A DNA stretch of 62,000 bases. Origin: Acanthaster planci. Lineage: Eukaryota > Echinodermata > Asteroidea > Valvatida > Acanthasteridae. Both the position numbers and the translations under genes were made by a program. The stretch lies in contig NW_019091364.1 of assembly GCF_001949145.1 (NCBI RefSeq), positions 3,142,021 to 3,204,020 of the forward strand, written 5' to 3'. Shown in pieces: positions 24,501 to 32,595 of the stretch (position 1 is the first letter of the stretch; each line of letters starts with the position of its first letter). The notes under the pieces were generated by a model that was not told the DNA's origin, searched no databases, and worked only from the letters and a program-made list of their open reading frames with translations.

Positions 24501-25174
24501 TTTGGTTGGTAGGAGGGGGTGTCCAAAACTCGGGAAGTATTGGTAGTCCTCTCGGGGATCGATGACAGACCTGGGTCCACCTCGACTGGGAATATCAGGG
24601 CGTTGGTGGCGTTGGTCACGCAGTTACTGACGTTGAAGCTGGGCTTGTGCTCTTCCTTTAAGCGTGCGAAGATTGCCTCGCACGACTGGTGGGCGGGCGC
24701 GGGCACCAGTGCTATCAGGCTGATGCCAAGAATCCAGCCCACCAGGCTGATGACGATGAGGGTCTTACGCATGTTAAGCCGGTCGGCCAGACACGTGATG
24801 GCCATCATCAGGGGGATCTGGGTGAAGGGAGAGCAGCTCTGGAGCAGGCCGATTTGGCTGGCTACGAGCCCCAGCTGCTGGTAGTAGACGGGCAGGAAGG
24901 GCACGATGCAGGACTTGCTCCCCTTGAACAGGAAGAAGAAGGCCTTGAACTTGAGCGTGGAATACTCGACGGTGCAGGGTTGGCACAGCTTCGCTTTGGC
25001 CCCGCAGCCGGCCTCGTCGTCGTCGGTTGACGCCTTGTCTGCCAACTGCTCCAGAACCGGCTTCTTCGGGATGTCATCCGTATGCTTGGTTTCCCTTATG
25101 TTCCTCTCAATTTGGTCCAACGCCTCGGTGTACCGATCAAGAAGACGGGCCCGGTCTATGTTGTCCCCTTCCAT
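15243..25174 (-). CDS. MFSD6: MFSD6-like major facilitator superfamily protein (5 coding exons, 633 aa)
   Basis: Seen: exons 25174-24054, 23769-23613, 19708-19558, 16195-15992 and 15511-15243 join with GT-AG borders and phases 2,0,1,1 into 634 codons including the stop. The cytosolic N-terminus (about 1-72) is acidic and has a Cys cluster (C57, C64, C67). TM1 has FKAFFFLFKGSKSCIVPFLP followed by VYYQQLG. CLADRLNMRKT is the MFS loop 2-3 motif. A loop of about 155 residues (160-315) carries six N-x-S/T sequons (N181, N188, N212, N225, N248, N296). Further hydrophobic segments follow through the last exon, ending IRSIRYGYEKLQD. Known: the LKFK...FLxVYYxQLG start is characteristic of MFSD6/MFSD6L, and human MFSD6 also has a long loop here. 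Inferred: a plasma-membrane transporter-like or receptor-like protein; the substrate is not predictable. Length lies between human MFSD6L and MFSD6. Confidence 0.9.
15512..15991 (-). other. MFSD6-like intron 4
   Basis: A 480-base intron with no recognised content. Confidence 0.85.
15992..16195 (-). CDS. MFSD6: MFSD6-like coding exon 4
   Basis: The acceptor follows tttttttctcag and the donor is gtaatg, phase 1 on both sides. It encodes residues 478-544: GSHVIMGVAGLAALAAETAT, then YFALPQLSR, LMLGCLLLVVIRYFLYGIV and GPWLLVIPECFKG. Two helices are separated by a short basic loop. E-x2-x-Y-F in the first helix matches the E/T-rich helix found at this place in MFSD6 proteins. Confidence 0.9.
16196..19557 (-). 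other. MFSD6-like intron 3
   Basis: A 3.4 kb intron. A T-rich stretch spans 17140-17560. The longest ORF (18882-18349, minus) has no recognisable domain, no exon-like borders and lacks family motifs, so I treat it as non-coding. Confidence 0.8.
19558..19708 (-). CDS. MFSD6: MFSD6-like coding exon 3
   Basis: The acceptor follows cttttcttttgaag and the donor is gtaggt, leaving phase 1. It encodes residues 427-476: KPKDTSEFSVRVLVQVIFSA, then FLLASAWTGAASGLSSSFIF and WYIMSVG. An acceptor nine bases downstream (cccaag) would keep frame and delete three residues, so the exact border is uncertain. Confidence 0.88.
19709..23612 (-). other. MFSD6-like intron 2
   Basis: A 3.9 kb intron containing a cluster of gggtgcaa repeats at 19945-20090 and otherwise unrecognised sequence. 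Confidence 0.8.
19945..20090. repeat. Cluster of dispersed gggtgcaa repeats
   Basis: Four gggtgcaa octamers (near 19949, 19980, 20049 and 20060) and a fifth ending in t near 20080 lie within 150 bases, with a reverse-complement-like ttgcaacc at the right end. It may be a decayed minisatellite or the edge of a transposon. Confidence 0.35.
23613..23769 (-). CDS. MFSD6: MFSD6-like coding exon 2
   Basis: The acceptor follows cattctccgtcag and the donor is gtaagg after Pro, phase 0. One base completes the Gly codon left by exon 1. It encodes residues 375-426: TLSMGAILSVMEHP, HTNYSVAFITFVVTMVL and PLAFTFDAPP, a membrane helix flanked by loop sequence. Confidence 0.9.
23770..24053 (-). other. MFSD6-like intron 1 between coding exons
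   Basis: A 284-base intron, donor gtgagc and acceptor gtcag, with nothing else seen. Confidence 0.88.
24054..25174 (-). CDS. MFSD6: MFSD6-like coding exon 1: N-terminus, TM1-3, glycosylated loop
   Basis: It encodes residues 1-373 plus two bases. The ATG context is acaaacATGg, close to the animal consensus. An in-frame TAG lies at the first bases of the exon 30 bases upstream, so this is the first possible Met in the exon. The donor is gtgagc within GCTATCGG. The exon carries the acidic tail, the first membrane segments, the D-R-x3-R-K motif (131-137), the sequon-rich loop and the helix LFIVFLLLSVFGSVFQGPVH. Confidence 0.92.
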
Positions 25175-25204
25175 GTTTGTCTCCCTAGGCAGTGCAAACT
25201 TCTA
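25175..25204 (-). other. MFSD6: MFSD6-like 5' UTR part and its splice acceptor
   Basis: A strong acceptor (ctgtttcctttctcag) lies just upstream on the minus strand, so the exon starts at 25204 with 30 bases of 5' UTR. At least one non-coding exon should therefore lie further right, beyond 25.2 kb, but I could not locate it. Confidence 0.65.
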
Positions 25205-25761
25205 CTGAGAAAGGAAACAGCATATCAGTGAATCAATGATGAAGTAAAACAAAAAAGAGCAAATCTGTTCACCAGATCGTAAAGATGTGTCCTGCCGTAT
25301 TAGTGTACTGAAAGCAATATAGCACATCAGATATACTTTATCACATTAAAATAAGAAACATTAAAATAACAAGTGACAGAAAGGACCCTTCACAAGCAGA
25401 CTTCAAATAGAATTGCCGCACAGACACAACTCACTGTATCAGACAGGAGCCATTTGGTTCCGACGGCGCGCATAGCGTTAAGACACAGACAGTCGTGGAA
25501 GAGACGCTGCACGGCGTCTTTCCACAAAACAATTAACAAACTGGCGTCCGAAGCTTTTTAACATAGAAAAATTTTAACATAAGATGCCTTTTAAGTGGCA
25601 ACACCACCTGTTAAAGCTAAACTGATACTATGGTTCGGTGTATTTTGTTTATGGTCAGCTATTTTGTTGAAAATTGAGGCTGCATGCGCTTGTTATGAGG
25701 AGAAAATTGACAATGAAAATAAATTGTACTAAGGGAGAGGAGCGTCGTTGTCCACCCGCCA

Positions 25762-25987
25762 TGCCAGCGTGCGTGTCGGTATAGATGCTAGGCCTACTAA
25801 GCGACTCAACGCAGACAGTCGGCAAAGTTGAACCGGGCTCAACTTTGCAGATCTGCCTGGAGCTGGTTTGCGTATGTCTGGGTTATTGGCGACACTTCCG
25901 TTTGACATGTTTCCATTTGTCTGCGTTACATTTTGCGTCTTGATTGCGTTGCTCTCTGAGTTTCTTACGTCGATATGGAAACTAAGC
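25762..25987 (-). repeat. Dispersed repeat, copy A (226 bp, central palindrome)
   Basis: On the minus strand this copy runs from tttccatatcgacgtaagaa to cacgctggca. It aligns along its length, with many substitutions and small indels, to 51509-51731 on plus. A 27-base imperfect palindrome (25822-25848, GCAAAGTTGAACC with one mismatch between arms) lies near one end. It has no coding content. It is probably a non-autonomous transposon or SINE-like family. Confidence 0.75.
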
Positions 25988-26049
25988 TTTACAGGCAGTC
26001 ACTTTTACCATCATGACGATATCAGCAGGTTCCAAAATCACTATACCGT

Positions 26050-28260
26050 AGCGCTGTGCACAAAGTCATGAAACGTTATTGCAAGGGGAAAGAAATCCCT
26101 GGGAGCACTCTACCTATAGCATATAAATCACTACTGCGAAGATCGCTCTAAGTGTAGAGAATAACAATATTGATAATAATAACTTATTCATTTATAAAGC
26201 GCCAATTTTATATAGATATATTAAAATGCACTGTACAATGAAGACATTAAGTGTGGAACAATGAACACATTTAAACATGGTTGAGCCGATGGCATACAAG
26301 GGCGGCTCGGACAGCTGCAAAACGACCCACATTCACCAAGTTGACATCAGTAAAGGGGAGACAGTAAGAAGCAATTACAGTTTTAGAGGTGGGAAGAGAA
26401 CCCCAAAGGAATATTCTGGGTAAACCCACGGAGTCAGGTAGGGACTAAAAAACCGATCCACATGTGGACAGGGCTGGGAATCGAACCCGGGACCACAGAG
26501 GTGGAAGGCGAGGAAAGAACTACCTTGCCAACCTGACTCCACTGAAATGTGCAGAAAGTCATGTAACCTTTTGCAAGAGAGATGAAATCACTAAGTACAC
26601 TAAGTCAAAAAAGCCATAGGGAGATGAAATCACAAGCAATACCCCACAGAACCTCATAAAACAAATCATTATACAATCGCTACACGCCCCCCCCTAAAAA
26701 AATCATTCATTAGAACTGTGCACAAAGTCATTAAGGCCCTTATTGCGTTGAACTATGTATACGAATCACGACACAGTTGCTTTACAGGTCAAAAGTCACT
26801 GTTCCCTAGAAAGCGCGAGAAAGCACAAAAAAACTTCTATTTAAGGAAGAGCTCCAAATTGACAGAGCAGCGCTAACTTCACACTTAGGAACCAAAACAT
26901 GGCTGTTCATTTATGTGTGCAGTACAGCATGTAGCTGTCCATTGTGCGTATTGCCAATGTGCATTGACGCATAATCCACCAATTTTGGTTCCAACAATGG
27001 AGACACCATGTCACAACTCTGTCCAAACAGTTCTGCATAGCTCAACATCCAAACCTATTATCACCGTTGTGACTATAGCCACGCCAACATTTCCCATTCC
27101 TAATTTTGATTCATGACAGGACGGTAATTACTATAGGTTATTTTACCCAAAGAAATTACAAGTCACGTAGTAAATACCTAAACAGTTAAGTCACATGAAT
27201 TACACAGACTCACAAATGACTATTCTTAGACTACCTTGATGATTTCTGTTATTGTTATTGAGGTTCCAGTCTTCATAGGAAAGTTGAGCTGTGGATCATC
27301 GACTCAGTGTAGAAAGTTTACGCACATTTCCTCTTGCAGTCGTGGCGATCGCTTAAAGGGGTCCCAAATCACAAATCCATACAACTGTGCACAAAGTCAC
27401 CTAGTTTAATTGCAAGGGATAAGGGATGTCTACAAGCTGTACTCCATCAGTCTATTCGACGTATCGCGGACACAGAAGTAACACACTACCCGGTTTGGGA
27501 AAAAACGTTGTTTACTCCAAACTGTGCCCATTTCCAGTACTGCCCTGCTATTGTGTCCGCAACGCTTCAAAAAAAGCTAATAGAACTGTTTACAAAGAGA
27601 TAACTACTGTAACCATTGCTAAACACTATTTCAAGGGAAATGAAATCTACATAAGACATGAAAAGATGAACTCCACAAAACTGTGTACAAAAAATCGCTG
27701 AATGTGGACATCGCTATTAAGGTCGATAATCACCGCTCCACAGTAAAGTCTATTTCGCTACGAACATTTAACAAAAGAAACATGGTGCACTTACAACGAG
27801 CGTCCATTGTTATTGCACCACACTTCTTTTGTCAGATGTTCATTGTGTTTGCAACACTATAATCTCTATCTCTCTCACAGATAGGACTGTGTTAAAAAAA
27901 TCGCTTTGCAATCATTACACATCTTGGTCAAAATGCACGTCTCAATCCGTGGTACTGTAAACGCCAAAAAGGCACTTTCTAGGCAGATAAAATCGCTAGA
28001 ACCACTGCTCCTGAGAAACCACCTGACCGACAGATTTCAGTCATTACAATCGGTACACAGGCCAAAATTGAGTAAACCCTTTAGAATTGTATACACAAAG
28101 TCAAAAAGCCACTACGCCGTGGAGACAAAAGTGACTACACGAAATACTCCCTCAAAATACGAGTTGTCGCCGATTCCACAAGCTGAATACAAAATGGTTC
28201 TCTGTTACCTAGCAAAGAATGGCTGTCCTATCAAAATATGTACACATAACTTTACCTGCT
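26050..28260 (+). repeat. Decayed tandem array, unit near 100 bp, marked by CTGTGCACAAAGTCA
   Basis: Variants of aactgtgcacaaagtca, often followed by ttgcaaggga and gaaatc, recur near 26054, 26548, 26716, 27013, 27385, 27586, 27681, 27886 and 28086. Many spacings are close to multiples of about 100 (95, 201, 205, 200, 297). The 494-base gap between the first two falls to about 100 once the SINE in it is removed. Not all spacings fit (168 and 372 are off), and some intermediate copies are unrecognisable, so the array is old. Short ORFs inside are by-products. Confidence 0.45.
26165..26545 (-). mobile_element. tRNA-derived SINE inserted in the tandem array
   Basis: Read on the minus strand it begins GGAGTCAGGTTGGCAAGGTA with a tRNA-like head holding a B box (GGTTCGATTCC, 26477-26487). 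A body follows with gtgggtttacccagaatatt, resembling the conserved middle of many invertebrate SINEs, and it ends GGCGCTTTATAAATG with an ATT-rich tail. Its 3' tail matches the tail beside the LINE fragment at 3.4 kb. The head does not fold as a full tRNA, so it is not a tRNA gene. Confidence 0.75.
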
Positions 28261-28451
28261 AATGATATCAGTATCGTCGATGAAAGAAAGTGCATAAAGT
28301 AAGCTCAGGGTTTGCAGAGGAAGTTTACTTTGAGGTATGACCAAGATTTTGTAGGACCCGCTTCATCTTCGTCTGCACCAAACCACCGATTTCCCTGGTG
28401 CCCGTAGCTCGTTTCGATATGATTTGGAGCTCATTTTACAAAGGCCAAAGA

Positions 28452-28606
28452 CGCCGTGCTACTGCCTTGCCGAACTTAATTAAAATGAATTGCTCGCCAT
28501 GCAAAATTCAATTTGCCGAGCCGAAACGCGCTAAATGCCGTGCTATTGCCGTGCCGAACTTAAAAAAATGGAATTATTTTGAGTTCGGCAAGGCAGTAGC
28601 ACGGCG
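28452..28606. repeat. Foldback element with perfect 25-base inverted ends and an internal third copy
   Basis: 28452-28476 (CGCCGTGCTACTGCCTTGCC then GAACT) and 28582-28606 are exact reverse complements. A third, direct and slightly diverged copy (gccgtgctattgccgtgccg then aactta) sits at about 28534-28562. The arms are flanked inside by AT-rich sequence. Total 155 bases with no coding content: a MITE or foldback element. Confidence 0.75.
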
Positions 28607-28640
28607 TATAGTCCAGACCTAAGGCAAGCGGAGATGGTGG

Positions 28641-28867
28641 CAGTGGCGTAACTAAGATTTTACTAGAGGGAGGAGTCACCAGCAACTTACGGGGGGTATC
28701 AGCTGTCAGTAGTGTGGTTCTTTGGGGCAGATTTCTGTTAGTCTTGTCATATGGCCTTGTTCAATATCTATTTATCTGTTTTTTCGGGGGGGGGGCATAT
28801 GGAAGGCACTGGGATTTTTTTTTGGGGGGGGGCACGTTCCCCCAGGACCCCATTGGCTACGCCATTG
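28641..28867. mobile_element. hAT-like MITE with CAGTGGCGTA ends
   Basis: The left end is CAGTGGCGTAACTAAG and the right end on the opposite strand is CAATGGCGTAGCC. Such ends are common in animal hAT MITEs. The flanks gatggtgg (28633-28640) and gctggcgg (28868-28875) match at 6 of 8 positions, consistent with a decayed 8-bp target duplication. The interior is rich in G runs. Confidence 0.6.
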
Positions 28868-28875
28868 GCTGGCGG

Positions 28876-30470
28876 CGGCTAGGGAACTTAAGCCTGTTGC
28901 GTGGGACCATGCTCTTCAGGTCTAAAATAAAAATGCTGGAATACATTTTACATGTTCGTGTACCGAGGCAGTAATGGCAGGTGGACCAGGCCGGAATACA
29001 TACAATACAATAGGCTAATATATTTCAACACACAAACTGGACACTGGTAACACAAAATCCGAGAGGTGAAAATGAGTTAAAGATTTCGTTTCCTTGAGAC
29101 TGGCATATCGGGCTGGGCACTTGCATGCTTGCACTCAAATGTGTCAGAAGTAGTTGATGAAACAATTTCAGTTTGTTCAGAATTCGCCTTATCTACAAAA
29201 TAGGTGAAATTAAATGAAATTGTCGACCTGCGACACGATTTAAACCACGCAAAGTCGGGGGATCTATACACAAACGATTTCACCTCACAAGTTCGTGCGT
29301 TGCACACTTTTTTTTTCTCAAAAGGATCGTACACTGATTTCTAGTTGAACGAAAGACCAGTCAATCACCTGTAATTATTACTGACGTGCTAATTCATTAT
29401 TTTCCCTGCTCAACTTGGACCTGATCTCAGTAACTACAGGACTCTACAAAACTCCTATAACTAACATTAAGTCACCGACTGGCGATAGTCGAATCCTCAA
29501 TTAACTGCAGCATGCATCAGCTCTACTTAATCTACATACCACATTTTCCATCCACCAAAGCCATGAGATTTCCCCCGCCCCACCAACTCCTAACCACAAG
29601 GAGAAGAATCCCGAAATACATGTAGCGGAGGAGTTCCATGGTTAAGCGAGTGGCTACGCTTCATTCCTTTTACAATCGTCAGGATAGGAGGAATTGACCA
29701 GTTTTTGCCGACAGTTCATGGAGCTTGACAGTACAATCATAATGCCTGACAAGGCAAAGCAATCAATTTTCAAAGCAACCATTGCTTGACATGCATGGCA
29801 GCAGCGTGTGGCTGATACTGTTTTTTTTTCTTTGCCAAAAAGAGTAGTCGTCGCTACCCTGGTGAATGGGGTTGCCATCATGAAAATTGCCGACACACTG
29901 TCGATTTAGACTAAAGAGGTTACGCAGGCAACTATCCTCCCAGTCAGTATTTTCCTCAAAGAGATACACATGAGTAGATCTTTTGTGCATATTCCAAAAG
30001 CTCTGACCGGAAAGATAGCTGCCGTGCACTGCCTCTATTTTGACAGTTTTTGCTTGTCAATCTCGTTTCACAGATAGACAAAGCGGAATCTGCTAGACAT
30101 GAGAAAAACTCTAGCTAAACTATTTTTGTGCTACAGGATAATGTCATACACTCTTGGGTTGTAATGTGAATATACAGAAAGGCCCGATAATTTCCTGGTA
30201 AAAGAGAAAAAATTGATAAACTGACATCATGATAAAAAACCAACAGTGTTCTCCTAGAGAATGCTTCAAATCTTAATTGCTTTAGACAACTTCTCCGGTC
30301 GTTTGAGCTTTTGTGTAACATTTTAATTTTTGTAATTGATAACCCAACATCGCGAGTAACCATTCTAGAATCCTCAGAATCCCACCAGTGGTTGATCTTT
30401 GCGACACTTGATAGCCTCTGACACACGAGTGCTATTTGACTGGTCCAATGTTGTTCCAGAACTGATGAAN
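28876..30470. other. Intergenic, nothing recognised
   Basis: Short ORFs only, none with known motifs or exon-like borders. One undetermined base (n) lies at 30470. Confidence 0.5.
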
Positions 30471-30607
30471 AATCCCTATACAAATTCCAGACTATTGTTA
30501 CTTAACACATCCCCCAAGATGTCTGAAAGGAATTCCCCAGATTCCTGCGAGACAATGACCAACACAAAGCAGGGGGGGGGGTTCTCTCCGTCTCATACCT
30601 TGCTGCA
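30471..30607 (+). repeat. Repeat family X, copy 1
   Basis: It begins aatccctatacaaattccag, contains ctattgttac, acaatgaccaac and a G9 run, and ends ctcataccttgctgca. It aligns with 35706-35566 (minus) and 59084-59202 (plus). The base before it is undetermined, and the left part seen in the other copies is not apparent here. Confidence 0.7.
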
Positions 30608-31132
30608 TACGTATAAAAAACACGTTGTCAGGTCTAAATAGTTAGTCCCTCTTTGGAGGCACCATGCTGGTAAAGTCAGTCTGCTAACAGTGATCAACCA
30701 ATCAGCAGCTTGCTCCACCATTCTCATTGAAATGCTCAACCTCAGACGCACATGTATAGACTCTGATTGGCTTGCTAATTAAAATGTCACCAGCTGTATC
30801 GCCTGAGCACGTTACTGACCTTGCAGAGAATGTGGCTCCATTACAATGTAATGTTCAGGGCACCTATTAGTTTAGCTAAGGCAGAACTTTGTACTCGACA
30901 ATCAGAATTTATAAAAGAGCCTACATCACGGAGTTAGGTGGGCCTAGTACATGAATAAACACAATTTTTTTTGCTTCTCGAAGTTTAAAGGCATTTTGGA
31001 ATGTTCATTCCCATATGAGGAACGAATTTAAGAGATAGAGTAAACATGACTCCCAGCATGCACGGGCATTTTTAGAGCAATACACTGGCTGCGTGATTAA
31101 AAAACTTTGTGCATTCAACAGAGCCTTTGTCC

Positions 31133-31265
31133 AGAATGTATGGAATTCCATATCTGCCGTCGCCCGTCGTCCGTCGCCTTTAGCTTTTTGTTGTGTCCCA
31201 ATTCTGCCAATTACCAGTTCCGAACATGCCATTTTCCGTCGCCCGTCGCGCGTCGCCCGTGGGTT
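31133..31265 (+). repeat. Inverted repeat pair Y, left copy, with CGTCGCC microrepeats
   Basis: Sequence with ccgtcgcccgtcgtccgtcg, then ttgtgtcccaattctgcca, and a second CGTCGC-rich block. It is the reverse complement of 32595-32410 with high similarity in the core. The two lie about 1.1 kb apart head to head. Confidence 0.8.
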
Positions 31266-32409
31266 GCATAGGATCTGCAAAAGCAGGGGTTTAACAAATG
31301 ACAATGTGATGATTCCATTCACTTCTAAGGATCTTTTCCCAATAAGGCAAGTACAAATCCCACCTGCAAGACATATACTAGTCCCATAATTAATGCCAAT
31401 AATGTTAGACTACCCCTGCCCCTTGACAAGAAAATGTTGCCTTTTTGAGAATTCAACCAAGTGTTTTTTGGGGGAAAACATTTTCAGCAAAAATGTTCAG
31501 GCCTTCTTAATCCAAAGTCCAATTCTATTTTGCATACTGTAAAAATGTACCGACTTGTTTTCATCACATTCTACAATGCAATCTGCCAACCGATACAGAT
31601 ATTCCCTTTTGTCCTCAATTTCACCTTGAAATCCAGAAATACTGCACAGTGCTGTGGATAACAAACTTTTTATTAAATGTATTGTTAGGGGGCTATTACC
31701 GCTTGGTTTAAGTTTTAAAAAAATATGACATGTTGGTTTTTGTGGGTGTTTATGCCATGGTACGACCAATGAGAGCAGGATGTCCAGCACACCAGCATTA
31801 TTTATGGGGCTAACAAGTAATGTTACTGTTTAATAGACGTCTGTGAGCCTACCTGCAACTCAAGTCATGTTTAATTTTGAGTATACAGCAGATTTCATCA
31901 TAGGTATACCCGCCCTCAAAATAACGTTGAATCAGTCCGTCTCGTATGAAAAATATTAAGGAATCAAACATTGTAAATAATTTATTATTTACATTTAATT
32001 TATCATTTACATTTAGTTCTGTGGGATATGGTGCAGGGACAGACAGAAATATTACATAGGCTATAGGCCTAACGCTGTTAACCAGTAAAGTTACGTCTAG
32101 AGTAGGCCTAACTAAATTATCAATAAAAACAATCTACCCTAACAAAAGTCTATTTTGTTTATTCATGTAACCCAAAAAAATGTACTATTTCGTATACATG
32201 TCACTTTACCGATGTCAGTCTTTAAAAATGAAAGGATATTTTTTCTTCTTTCAAGTGGAGTTCAGTGCAACTGCAAAAACGAATACATCTTCTAGTGATA
32301 TTGCTAAAATGAGAGTCAGGCATGGTGGATCGATCGAACAAGTACATGTGCATGTGAAACGATCAAGGGTTAGAGTTAAAAATACCACTGCGCAAGCGTG
32401 ACAAAAAAA
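31266..32409. other. Between the pair Y copies, nothing recognised
   Basis: AT-rich, no motif; it would be the loop if the flanking inverted copies paired. Confidence 0.5.
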
Positions 32410-32595
32410 AACACGGACGACGGGCGACGCACGACGGGCGACGGACGATCCGCGACAAACGATGGGCGACGCACGACTGGCAACGGGCGACGGAAAATGG
32501 CATGTTTGGAACTGGTAAATGGCAGAATTGGGACACAACAAAAAGCAAAAGGCGACGGACGACGGGCAACGGCAGTTATGGGATTCCATAAGAAT
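32410..32595 (-). repeat. Inverted repeat pair Y, right copy, with expanded CGTCGC tandem
   Basis: On the minus strand it carries the same core as 31133-31265 but a longer terminal run of CGTCG(C/T) units (32410-32490). One end has expanded as a minisatellite after the two copies separated. Overlapping ORFs on both strands here arise from the repeat and are not genes. Confidence 0.8.

Noticed and set aside
26455-26545. Possible tRNA gene, because of a good B box
   Set aside because: The head is followed by a SINE body and tail and does not form a full cloverleaf, so it is a tRNA-derived SINE.
26050-28260. CRISPR-like array
   Set aside because: The repeated motif is degenerate, the spacing is irregular and the DNA is clearly animal nuclear.
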